Below, one piece after another: positions 1 through 6,060 of a stretch of DNA of 7,948 bases (position 1 is the stretch's first letter; each line of letters begins with the position of its first letter). A program made the position numbers and the translations under genes. Below the pieces are notes generated by a model. The model saw only the letters and a program-made list of their open reading frames with translations, did not search any database and was not told where the DNA came from. Location of the stretch: positions 1-7,948 of the forward strand of contig JAGZRY010000065.1 in the NCBI GenBank assembly GCA_018381425.1. The letters are read 5' to 3'. The stretch comes from Haemophilus parainfluenzae (GTDB lineage: Bacteria > Pseudomonadota > Gammaproteobacteria > Enterobacterales > Pasteurellaceae).

Positions 1-39
1 CAACAGCACTTAATCGGTGCAGGACGAGTAAAACAATAG
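1..39 (+). CDS. C-terminal end of an Orf14-like NlpC/P60 cell-wall hydrolase (partial)
   Basis: Frame 1 is open from the first base and ends with TAG at 37-39, reading QQHLIGAGRVKQ. In Tn916-type elements the gene directly before orf13 is orf14, a secreted lysozyme/NlpC-P60 peptidase that opens peptidoglycan for the conjugation machine. The short tail with 'GAGRVK' fits my memory of Orf14 C-termini, and the position just ahead of the Orf13-like gene fits. Only 12 residues are visible, so the assignment rests mostly on context. Confidence 0.6.
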   Translation, partial: QQHLIGAGRVKQ

Positions 40-55
40 AAAGGACTTGAAAAAT

Positions 56-967
56 ATGTTTAAGAAGAATAAGAAACAGACAGAAACTATCAAAGAACCC
101 AAAGAAAAAAAGGTGCGTACTTTCAAGGTAGGCACACATAAAAAATCCTTGATTGCGTTGTGGGCGGTGCTTATCGCAAGCGTGAGCTTTGGGGTATATA
201 AGAACTTTACCGCTATTGATATGCACACGGTACATGAAACAGAAACAGTCCAGTTGCGACTACATGATACCAGCGGTATTAAAAATTTCGTGAAGAACTT
301 TGCGAAGTCCTATTACACATGGAACAACAGCAAAGAAGCGATTGAAGCAAGGACGCAGGCAATCAGCGGTTATCTGACAAAGGAATTGCAGGACTTGAAT
401 GTAGATACCATTCGGACGGATATACCGACTAGCTCCACGGTAACAGATGTGCTTGTATGGAGCATTGAACAGTCTGGCACGGACACTTTTTCTGCTACCT
501 ACGAAGTAGATCAGCAGATAAAAGAGGGAGAACAGATAAGCAATGTAAAAGCAACCTATACCGTGAAAGTCCATGTGGACGCTGACGGGGACATGGTAAT
601 CGTTCAGAACCCTACCCTTGCCCCAGCAATCGAAAAATCGGACTATGAACCAAAGACACCAGAAGCCGACAACAGCGTGGACGCTGACACAGTGAATGAC
701 GCTACGGCATTTCTGGAAACTTTCTTTAAGCTGTACCCGACAGCCACAGAAAAGGAACTTGCCTACTATGTAGCAGGAAATGTGCTTGAACCTATCGGCA
801 GGGACTGCCTTTATTCTGAACTGGTAAACCCTATCTTCACAAAGGACGGGGACAATGTGAAAGTCAAGTTTGCCGTGAAATTCCTTGACAATCAGACAAA
901 GGCAACACAGGTATCGCAATATGAGCTTGTGTTACATAAGGACGGGAATTGGAAAATTATAGGATAA
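56..967 (+). CDS. Conjugal transfer protein, TcpC/Orf13 family
   Basis: Predicted 303-residue membrane-anchored component of the ICE mating channel. A basic cytoplasmic N-terminus (residues 1-30, many K/R) is followed by one membrane helix at about 31-47 and a long exported part. TcpC of plasmid pCW3 and Orf13 of Tn916 share this layout, with two NTF2-like domains outside the membrane that bind other channel proteins. Here these would be about residues 70-185 and 205-303, the latter including a segment rich in FLETFFKLYP-type helix residues. I chose ATG 56 because AAAGGA at 40-45 gives it normal spacing. The in-frame TTG at 47 would start almost on top of that site. It follows the Orf14-like stop by 16 bases, so the two genes are probably one operon. 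Base composition is richer in GC than the cargo that follows, consistent with backbone versus cargo. Confidence 0.9.
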   Translation: MFKKNKKQTETIKEPKEKKVRTFKVGTHKKSLIALWAVLIASVSFGVYKNFTAIDMHTVHETETVQLRLHDTSGIKNFVKNFAKSYYTWNNSKEAIEARTQAISGYLTKELQDLNVDTIRTDIPTSSTVTDVLVWSIEQSGTDTFSATYEVDQQIKEGEQISNVKATYTVKVHVDADGDMVIVQNPTLAPAIEKSDYEPKTPEADNSVDADTVNDATAFLETFFKLYPTATEKELAYYVAGNVLEPIGRDCLYSELVNPIFTKDGDNVKVKFAVKFLDNQTKATQVSQYELVLHKDGNWKIIG

Positions 968-984
968 TCAAGAGTGTTCATTTA

Positions 985-1013
985 TTGACTTATTTTCTTT
1001 TGTGCGGTATATT
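985..1013 (+). promoter_or_regulatory. Sigma-A type promoter of the XRE/small-protein pair
   Basis: TTGACT (985-990) and TATATT (1008-1013) are separated by exactly 17 bases and each differ from consensus by one or two bases. This is the first promoter after the conjugation gene and marks the beginning of the cargo. The -10 is embedded in the left arm of a 12-bp inverted repeat. Confidence 0.75.
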
Positions 1014-1041
1014 TTTATCGTAATGTCGGAAATATACCGCA
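1003..1041 (+). promoter_or_regulatory. Inverted repeat over the -10, probable operator of the XRE regulator
   Basis: TGCGGTATATTT (1003-1014) is the perfect reverse complement of AAATATACCGCA (1030-1041), with a 15-base centre. It covers the -10 box and the start-site region and ends just before the ribosome binding site of the XRE gene. A dimeric repressor bound here would block transcription, so negative autoregulation is the simplest reading. The repeat could also form a hairpin at the 5' end of the mRNA. Confidence 0.65.
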
Positions 1042-1055
1042 TTTTGAGGTGGACA

Positions 1056-1256
1056 ATGATTAAGAACAGAATTAAAGAATTTAGAGCAAGGTATGATATG
1101 AAACAAGAGGACTTGGCAAAAGCTGTCGGTGTTCGACGGGAAACGATTGGTAATCTTGAAAAAGGACGATACAATCCCTCTCTCGTATTGGCTTGGAATA
1201 TTGCAAAGACGTTTCATGTAACGATTGAAGAAGTTTTCACAGTAATAGACGATTGA
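1056..1256 (+). CDS. Small XRE-family helix-turn-helix transcriptional regulator
   Basis: This 66-residue stand-alone HTH protein has almost no sequence outside the DNA-binding domain. Residues about 4-58 show the XRE/Cro pattern: [24 protein letters not shown], then [17 protein letters not shown] as recognition helix and following turn, then a helix around [18 protein letters not shown] chose ATG 1056, preceded by GAGGTGG at 1046-1052. The frame is open further upstream to a GTG at 1002, but that start would lie inside the promoter. The gene shares a transcript with the 74-residue ORF 16 bases downstream. It probably binds the palindrome in its own promoter. Similar tiny regulators are common in Firmicute mobile elements; its other targets cannot be read from the sequence. 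Confidence 0.88.
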   Translation: MIKNRIKEFRARYDMKQEDLAKAVGVRRETIGNLEKGRYNPSLVLAWNIAKTFHVTIEEVFTVIDD

Positions 1257-1272
1257 ATTTAGGAGTGATACC

Positions 1273-1497
1273 ATGTTAGGACTAAAAAAACGAGATATTA
1301 AGAAAGCCTTGAAAGCAGGTGCAAAAGCTGGTGGTGTTTCATTGGCTGATGTACGAGCTGATATTGAAGCGACGATTGATGAAGCTATGAATAGTACCGA
1401 CCCAGAAGTGCAGGCAAATTTCAAAAAGTATTTTGGAAATAAACGCCCTACACCAGAAGAATATATTTATAAAATTACAAAAAAGACAAAAGTTTAA
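1273..1497 (+). CDS. Small conserved-looking protein of unknown function (74 aa)
   Basis: I do not recognise this family. The protein is soluble in appearance. It has a very basic N-terminal helix (residues about 5-20, [17 protein letters not shown]), an acidic middle helix (about 25-40, [14 protein letters not shown]), then a DPEVQANF segment and a PTPEEYI motif before a basic tail. There is no membrane segment, no signal peptide and no cysteine. AGGAG at 1261-1265 sits 7 bases before the ATG, and the gene starts 16 bases after the XRE gene, so the two are likely co-transcribed. It might be a partner or target of that regulator. A toxin-antitoxin role is possible from size and layout, but nothing in the sequence proves it. 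Confidence 0.75.
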   Translation: MLGLKKRDIKKALKAGAKAGGVSLADVRADIEATIDEAMNSTDPEVQANFKKYFGNKRPTPEEYIYKITKKTKV

Positions 1498-1499
1498 TG

Positions 1500-1536
1500 T
1501 TGAAAAACCTTAACGAAAATTAAGCTATGATAAAAT
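1500..1536 (+). promoter_or_regulatory. Probable promoter of the two-component genes
   Basis: TATGAT (1526-1531), or the adjoining TAAAAT, serves as a possible -10. The best -35-like hexamer, TTGAAA at 1500-1505, is 20 bases away, which is poor spacing. A small inverted repeat CTTAA/TTAAG (1509-1513/1520-1524) lies in between, with TTAA repeated 10 bases apart. AACCTT (1506-1511) is the reverse complement of the AAGGTT unit found three times before the ABC operon. An activator-dependent, perhaps self-regulated promoter is plausible. Confidence 0.45.
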
Positions 1537-1558
1537 CTATGCAGAGAGGAGTTATAAC

Positions 1559-2257
1559 ATGGGAAGTGTTTTGATTATAGACGATGATAAAGAATTATGT
1601 ACGTTAATGAAAAAATGTATAGAGCAAGAAGAAATGTCAGCTTTGATGGCAAATGGTGGTACAGAGGGTTTACGTTTGATAGATGAAAATAAAAATTTAT
1701 TTTCTCTTGTTATTTTAGATGTAATGATGCCTGATATAGACGGGTTTCAAGTTTTAGAAAAAATTAGGGAAACAAGTAATATTCCCGTTCTAATGCTCAC
1801 AGCAAAAAGTGGTGAGGACGATAAGGTTTTTGGACTGCGTCTAGGAGCAGACGATTATTTGACAAAGCCTTTTAGTATTAAGGAACTTATGGCTCGTGTC
1901 AATTCACTTATCCGACGTTACACGACTTTAAATCCTACATTTGCAGAAGAAGATTGTATAACTTTAAAAGGCATGAAAATTGATAAAGTGAACCGTACTG
2001 TTTTAGTTAATAATATTTCTGTTGAACTTACAAGTAAGGAATTTGATTTACTTACATTTCTTGCTTCTAACAAGGGACGAATATTTACAAAAAAGCAGAT
2101 TTATACACAAGTATGGAAAGACGACTATGCTTTTGATGATAACAATATAATGTCTTTCATCAGCAAATTAAGGAAAAAGATTGAAGCAGACCCAGAACAC
2201 CCCTTTTACATTTTGACGATACGAGGGGTTGGCTACCGCTTTAACAAGGAGGCTTAA
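1559..2257 (+). CDS. OmpR/PhoB-family response regulator
   Basis: This 232-residue two-component regulator probably activates the ABC transporter operon downstream. The receiver domain (residues about 3-118) has the acidic cluster D8-D10, phospho-acceptor D54 in VILDVMMPD, switch T81 and invariant K103 in LTKPF. The C-terminal winged-helix domain (about 132-230) has the OmpR pattern ELTSKEFDLLTFL, a recognition helix around NNIMSFISKLRKKIE and the closing RGVGYRF wing. All key residues are intact and the length is normal. AGAGAGGA at 1543-1550 precedes the ATG. The kinase gene begins 2 bases after the stop. Regulators of this layout beside LanFEG transporters (SpaR, NisR, CprR types) respond to lantibiotics or other cationic peptides, so that role is inferred from neighbours. 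Confidence 0.93.
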   Translation: MGSVLIIDDDKELCTLMKKCIEQEEMSALMANGGTEGLRLIDENKNLFSLVILDVMMPDIDGFQVLEKIRETSNIPVLMLTAKSGEDDKVFGLRLGADDYLTKPFSIKELMARVNSLIRRYTTLNPTFAEEDCITLKGMKIDKVNRTVLVNNISVELTSKEFDLLTFLASNKGRIFTKKQIYTQVWKDDYAFDDNNIMSFISKLRKKIEADPEHPFYILTIRGVGYRFNKEA

Positions 2258-2259
2258 TT

Positions 2260-3177
2260 ATGAATACTTATCTGCTTATTGCCTTTGTTTTAGCACTTGT
2301 AATAATCGCTTGTCTTGTTTATAAACTTTATCATATTAACGAGCAAATTTCTTTTATCAAAGAAGTGCTTGTTGACATAAAATCTGGTAATCTTAACAGA
2401 CGTATTCTAGTACAAGAAAACGATATAACTAAACAGATTTGTTATGATATAAATCAAATAGCAATCAATAATCAATCACAGCTCATTCATCAAAAGCAAT
2501 CGGAACAAGCGTACAAACGACTAATGACAAGCCTTTCACATGATGTGAAAACTCCACTTGCTTCTTTAGTCGGTTATTTAGAAGCGGTTGAAAGTCAAAT
2601 TGTAATCGGCAAAGAAAAAGACGAATATATTCATGTTGCGTCTGAAAAGGCACAACATCTTAAACATTTTGTAGAACACTTATTTGAATGGGTAAAATTA
2701 GACTCTGGGGAGCAGATTTTTCATTTTGAAATTTTGGATTTGAACGAATTGACTCGTAATATTATGACTGATTGGATTTTAATATTGGAAAATAGTTATT
2801 TTGAATATGAGGTTGAGATACCAGAAGAAGAATATCAAGTGCGAATTGATATAAACGCATACACTCGTATTATCAACAATCTTTTACAAAATATAATTGT
2901 TCATAGTGAGGGAAACAAAATGATGTTGCGAGTTCTGAAAGATCAGCAACGAATTAAAGTTATTATAACAGATAATGGAAAAGGAATTGCTTCTGATAAA
3001 TTGCCACATATATTTGAAAGGTTGTATCAATGCGATAATTCTCGCTCTACCAAAGGAAATGGTCTAGGATTGGCAATTACAAAGGAACTTGTCAACGCAC
3101 ATAAAGGGACAATTACTGCAAATAGTATTCTAAATCATGGAACAGAATTTATCCTATCATTTCCAAAAGCTCTGTAA
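2260..3177 (+). CDS. Short membrane sensor histidine kinase
   Basis: This 305-residue kinase partners the response regulator 2 bases upstream. There is one clear membrane helix at residues about 3-21, almost at the N-terminus. It leads straight into a cytoplasmic linker (22-80) that resembles a HAMP-like or coiled segment. The H-box SLSHDVKTPL places the phospho-histidine at H94. The ATPase domain has the N-box NNLLQN (206-211), G1 DNGKG (238-242), F-box IFERLY (251-256) and G2 GNGLGL (266-271). All catalytic motifs are present. There is no outer sensor domain and no second membrane span, so it cannot bind a ligand in a large extracellular loop. Sensing within the membrane or through the transporter is more likely. 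AAGGAGG at 2246-2252 is a near-perfect ribosome binding site. Confidence 0.92.
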   Translation: MNTYLLIAFVLALVIIACLVYKLYHINEQISFIKEVLVDIKSGNLNRRILVQENDITKQICYDINQIAINNQSQLIHQKQSEQAYKRLMTSLSHDVKTPLASLVGYLEAVESQIVIGKEKDEYIHVASEKAQHLKHFVEHLFEWVKLDSGEQIFHFEILDLNELTRNIMTDWILILENSYFEYEVEIPEEEYQVRIDINAYTRIINNLLQNIIVHSEGNKMMLRVLKDQQRIKVIITDNGKGIASDKLPHIFERLYQCDNSRSTKGNGLGLAITKELVNAHKGTITANSILNHGTEFILSFPKAL

Positions 3178-3197
3178 AAATGCAGAGCTTTCTTTTT
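3165..3197 (+). terminator. Intrinsic terminator after the two-component genes
   Basis: AAAGCTCTG (3166-3174) pairs perfectly with CAGAGCTTT (3183-3191), followed by C and five T. The left arm overlaps the last codons of the kinase gene. It separates the regulator pair from the ABC operon, so the exporter depends on its own promoter. Confidence 0.85.
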
Positions 3198-3216
3198 GTG
3201 AAAGCAAGATAAAAAC

Positions 3217-3257
3217 AAGGTTACGGCAAGGTTTTGGCAAGGTTCATATACTATAAT
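3217..3257 (+). promoter_or_regulatory. Activator-type promoter with three 11-bp direct repeats (ABC operon)
   Basis: AAGGTT occurs at 3217-3222, 3228-3233 and 3239-3244, each 11 bases apart; the first two are also followed by a matching GGC. A good -10, TATAAT, lies at 3252-3257. There is no consensus -35; the second repeat occupies its place. Direct repeats about one helical turn apart over the -35 region are the usual binding layout of OmpR/PhoB-type activators. The response regulator encoded 1 kb upstream is the obvious binder. Confidence 0.8.
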
Positions 3258-3264
3258 TTAGGTG

Positions 3265-3294
3265 TAAGTGGTAATTCTAATAAATTGCCACTTA
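3265..3294 (+). promoter_or_regulatory. Stem-loop at the start of the ABC operon mRNA
   Basis: TAAGTGGTAATT (3265-3276) pairs with AATTGCCACTTA (3283-3294): 12 pairs including one U-G, with a 6-base loop. It begins 8 bases after the -10, so it would form the very 5' end of the transcript. There is no T-run after it, so it is not a terminator. mRNA stabilisation or a second protein-binding site are possible roles. Confidence 0.6.
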
Positions 3295-3328
3295 GATAGA
3301 ACAGTAAATAGAAAGTGAGGAAATTTGT

Positions 3329-4252
3329 ATGAGTGATACTGTGATAAAGACAAAGCAATTAACCAAAAAGTACGGAAAACAAACCGTAGTAAATAAGGTT
3401 AATCTTAATGTAAAGAAAGGTAGGATTTATGGCTTGCTGGGACGTAACGGAGCTGGGAAAACAACCATAATGAAAATGATATTAGGATTGACAATAACTA
3501 CTTCTGGAAATGTAGAAGTTTTTGGAAAAAATATAGACGGAAATGAGAAAAGGATATATTCCAGAATTGGTGCAATTATAGAAACACCGGGGTTTTATCC
3601 CAATTTGACTGGAACAGAAAATTTAGAAATTTTCGCTAAGTTACGAGGAACAGCTTCGCCTAATGCTGTTAAACACGCATTAGAAGTTGTGGGTCTGCCC
3701 TATAAAGACAAAAAGACGTTTGCGAAATACTCTCTTGGTATGAAACAACGTTTAGGTATTGCAAATGCGATATTACATGACCCTGAATTGTTAATTTTGG
3801 ACGAGCCAACAAATGGGCTTGACCCGATTGGGATTGCAGAAGTACGAGATTTCATAAAGAAACTCAGTGTAGAACACGGAAAAACAATTTTAATTTCTTC
3901 TCATATTCTTTCTGAAATAGCAGTGCTTGCAGATGATATAGGAATTATTGATAAAGGTGTTCTTTTAGAAGAAAGTAGTATGAGTGAGTTAGAAAAGCGA
4001 AATAGGAAATATATTTCGTTGCAAGTTTCGGACATTCCAAAAACAATACTGATATTAGAACGTCAATTTCATGTGAAAGATTATTCAGTTCAAGATGAAC
4101 AGACGGTGCAAATTTATGACACGACATTGAATATGGGAGAAGTTAATAAAGCTCTTGTCATGGAAGATATAACAGTTATCAGTTCTGGACTTTGTAACGA
4201 TACCTTAGAAGATTATTTCAAAAAGATTACAGGGGGTGAGGGTATTGCTTAA
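3329..4252 (+). CDS. ABC transporter ATP-binding protein, LanF (lantibiotic immunity) type
   Basis: This 307-residue ATPase would power export or expulsion of antimicrobial peptides from the membrane with the two permeases that follow. Walker A is GRNGAGKT (38-45), the signature is YSLGMKQ (about 134-140), Walker B is LLILDEPT (154-161), and the H-loop histidine is H192 in SSH. Where most ABC ATPases have a Q-loop glutamine, this protein has glutamate E85 in IIETPGFYPNLTG. That 'E-loop' is a described hallmark of LanF proteins such as NukF and NisF. The roughly 100-residue C-terminal extension beyond the ATPase core is usual in this family. GAGG at 3317-3320 lies 8 bases before the ATG. The gene overlaps the next one by 8 bases if that gene starts at TTG 4245. 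A bacitracin (BcrA)-like role is the main alternative. Confidence 0.92.
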   Translation: MSDTVIKTKQLTKKYGKQTVVNKVNLNVKKGRIYGLLGRNGAGKTTIMKMILGLTITTSGNVEVFGKNIDGNEKRIYSRIGAIIETPGFYPNLTGTENLEIFAKLRGTASPNAVKHALEVVGLPYKDKKTFAKYSLGMKQRLGIANAILHDPELLILDEPTNGLDPIGIAEVRDFIKKLSVEHGKTILISSHILSEIAVLADDIGIIDKGVLLEESSMSELEKRNRKYISLQVSDIPKTILILERQFHVKDYSVQDEQTVQIYDTTLNMGEVNKALVMEDITVISSGLCNDTLEDYFKKITGGEGIA

Positions 4253-4979
4253 GCTGGTTAAACTTGAATTTTGTAAGTTGCGTCGTAAAAAACTTATTTG
4301 GTTGATGTTACTATCTGCTTTTGTCATGCCATTCTTTGCATTTTTATATTTTGGTTATTTGGGACAGACAAATATTGATCCTAGACTATTTTATAAGTGG
4401 TCTGCATTTGGATGTACATTATTCATTATACTGCCATTTATATTAGGCTTATTTAGCACAATGCTTATGCATGATGAAAATAGGTATGATATGCTAAAAC
4501 AACTTTGGATTGTGCCAGTAAGTAAAATGGGATATTTTTTCAGTAAATTTTTCGTTGTATTGATTTATTCCGTTTGTTTTATGCTTATTACAGCATTTGC
4601 TTCTGTACTGTTTAGTGTCATTCCGAACTATGTAGTATTTGAATGGAGCAGTGTTTTGTTTTTGTTGGAAAGGTGTCTGGAAATTGCTGTTTTGACATCA
4701 TTTGCAATACTACCCATTTTAGCAATATCTTCTTCACAAAAAGGATATATTTTCCCTCTTTGCATTACATTGATTTATGTATTTGCTGGATTTTTAATCA
4801 CACCGATAAATTCTTGTCTACACCCACTGTCTTGTATCAGCGTTATTATTGCAAGAAATGAAGCAATTTTAGGATTGTCACTTCCACAAAATAATGTGCC
4901 ATTAGCACTTTTAAGCATTTGTGTATGGGGAATTGCTTCTACTTTACTTGCTAAAATCAAATTAAGCACGAGAAAGTAA
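4245..4979 (+). CDS. ABC-2 type permease, LanE-like subunit
   Basis: This 244-residue integral membrane protein has about six helices (roughly 17-38, 53-75, 101-126, 145-163, 168-188, 217-238). It begins with a basic amphipathic segment, LKLVKLEFCKLRRKK, typical of LanE/LanG and BcrB-like permeases. A cytoplasmic motif DENRYDMLKQLWIVPVSK after helix 2 is the usual coupling segment. I chose TTG 4245: AGGGGGTGA at 4231-4239 matches 8 of 9 positions of the ideal Shine-Dalgarno and has good spacing. The GTG at 4236 lies inside that site. The start overlaps the end of the ATPase gene, so translation is coupled. It would form the transport channel with the second permease, and its partner ATPase fits a peptide-resistance role. 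Confidence 0.88.
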   Translation: MLKLVKLEFCKLRRKKLIWLMLLSAFVMPFFAFLYFGYLGQTNIDPRLFYKWSAFGCTLFIILPFILGLFSTMLMHDENRYDMLKQLWIVPVSKMGYFFSKFFVVLIYSVCFMLITAFASVLFSVIPNYVVFEWSSVLFLLERCLEIAVLTSFAILPILAISSSQKGYIFPLCITLIYVFAGFLITPINSCLHPLSCISVIIARNEAILGLSLPQNNVPLALLSICVWGIASTLLAKIKLSTRK

Positions 4980-4988
4980 GGTGGAAAA

Positions 4989-5738
4989 ATGAGAATACTT
5001 TTATGGGCAGAATTTCAAAAACTCCGCCGTTCCAATATTATTATGTTTACTATCTTTTCAACAATCTTAATCGCTGTAATTGTTTTGATAAGCGGGGTGA
5101 CAACAGTATCTGAAGAACAGTTAACAACAGCTATGGCTGGCTGGTATATGACAATTACACAAGTCTGGGCGACTATGTTCGTTCTTCCAGCCGTAATTGC
5201 TCTTTTGGGGAGTTATATGATTTGTCGTGAGGAACAAGACGATACATTAAAATCTTTACGTTTGATTCCAGTAAATGAAACAAAATTGACAACTGCAAAA
5301 ATGATTGTTGCATTGGTATTTAGTATGCTGGTGTATTTGTTACTTTTTATGATTACATTTGTAACAGAAGCTATTTTGCATTTCTCTGATTTATCTATGG
5401 CAATGTTTAGTGAATTTTTAAAAATGTATTTATTAGAGGGGATTGGCGTGTTTTTTGCCGTTTCCCCGATTATTGCAATCGTACCATATCTAAAGAAAAG
5501 TTATTGGTTGGCTCTACTTTTAGCAGAAATCTATTCATTTGCTGGATTATTTATGAGTATGTCGAATACCCTGAAAACTTTTTATCCTATCACAGCAATA
5601 TTTGGTATTTCGGGGTATTACGAAACAACTATTCAGGATTATTTTTGTAGTTTGGGAATATTGATTTTTTGCGGTTGTATCTCAGCTATCTTATTAAAAA
5701 ATTTAAACCATAGACAAAGGAAAAAGGCTAATGAATAA
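4989..5738 (+). CDS. ABC-2 type permease, LanG-like subunit
   Basis: This is a second permease of 249 residues, similar in layout to the one before but distinct in sequence. It has about six membrane helices (17-38, 57-78, 106-130, 146-166, 172-190, 218-236), the same basic start MRILLWAEFQKLRRS and the same coupling segment, here REEQDDTLKSLRLIPVNETK. Two different permeases of about 250 residues after an E-loop ATPase is the LanFEG arrangement. AAGGTGG (4978-4984) precedes the ATG. It begins 9 bases after the first permease and overlaps the PspC gene by 8 bases. No LanI-type lipoprotein is seen nearby, so this is a transporter-only immunity set. Confidence 0.9.
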   Translation: MRILLWAEFQKLRRSNIIMFTIFSTILIAVIVLISGVTTVSEEQLTTAMAGWYMTITQVWATMFVLPAVIALLGSYMICREEQDDTLKSLRLIPVNETKLTTAKMIVALVFSMLVYLLLFMITFVTEAILHFSDLSMAMFSEFLKMYLLEGIGVFFAVSPIIAIVPYLKKSYWLALLLAEIYSFAGLFMSMSNTLKTFYPITAIFGISGYYETTIQDYFCSLGILIFCGCISAILLKNLNHRQRKKANE

Positions 5739-5922
5739 ACTATGTAGAATAAGAAAAGGGAAAATCTTTTTTGGGGTTTGTGGTGGTTTAGCAAAGTGTT
5801 TTAATGTAGACGTTAAAATAGTAAGGTTACTATTTACTATAACGGGTTTTATTTTTCCCAAAAGCATTATTGCATATATCATTCTTATGATTGTTATACC
5901 GAAAGAACCAAAAACACGTTAA
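5731..5922 (+). CDS. PspC-domain small membrane protein
   Basis: This 63-residue protein consists of one PspC domain. It shows the basic start RIRKGK, the family core FFGVCGGLAKCFNVD (residues 13-27), then a membrane segment at about 31-56 and a short charged tail. PspC proteins belong to envelope-stress responses: PspC in proteobacteria, and LiaY-type proteins in Firmicutes that act in responses to membrane-active peptides. The ATG lies within the last 8 bases of the permease gene, so expression is tied to the exporter. A role in protecting or signalling membrane damage by the same peptides is inferred from this position. Whether it contacts the kinase or the transporter cannot be seen. Confidence 0.9.
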   Translation: MNKLCRIRKGKIFFGVCGGLAKCFNVDVKIVRLLFTITGFIFPKSIIAYIILMIVIPKEPKTR

Positions 5923-5985
5923 ATTATAGGTTATTGTAACTTACGGATTGTCGGCTCTTACTTGCTACCTGCGGAGCAGATCAGC

Positions 5986-6012
5986 AAACAAAAAACTAGT
6001 AGAACGCTACTA
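5986..6012 (-). terminator. Second, smaller terminator-like hairpin, minus strand
   Basis: TAGTAG (5997-6002) pairs with CTACTA (6007-6012). Read on the minus strand it is followed by GTTTTTTGTTTG. It lies just beyond the main terminator of the repressor gene and would act as a back-up. Confidence 0.5.
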
Positions 6013-6060
6013 AAAAGAAAAATAGGGAAAACAAGAAGCTGATTACTTCTTGCTTTCCCT
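6010..6060 (-). terminator. Intrinsic terminator of the Orf9-like gene
   Basis: Arms 6024-6038 and 6046-6060 pair at 14 of 15 positions with a 7-base loop, overlapping the stop codon of the minus-strand gene. On the minus strand the stem is followed by TATTTTTCTTTTT. On the plus strand no T-run follows, so it should end minus-strand transcripts much better than transcripts arriving from the cargo operon. Confidence 0.8.

Noticed and set aside
260..919. 219-codon minus-strand ORF
   Set aside because: It is a shadow of the TcpC-like gene, with no ribosome binding site or recognisable domain and a cysteine/phenylalanine-rich composition.
47..967. TTG at 47 as start of the TcpC-like gene
   Set aside because: The ribosome binding site at 40-45 would be only one or two bases away; ATG 56 has normal spacing in the same frame.
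1002..1256. GTG at 1002 as start of the XRE gene
   Set aside because: It lies upstream of or at the expected transcription start, within the -10/operator; ATG 1056 has GAGGTGG in front.
1273..1497. Calling the XRE and 74-aa pair a toxin-antitoxin system
   Set aside because: The layout fits, but the small protein has no recognisable toxin motif; kept as unknown function.
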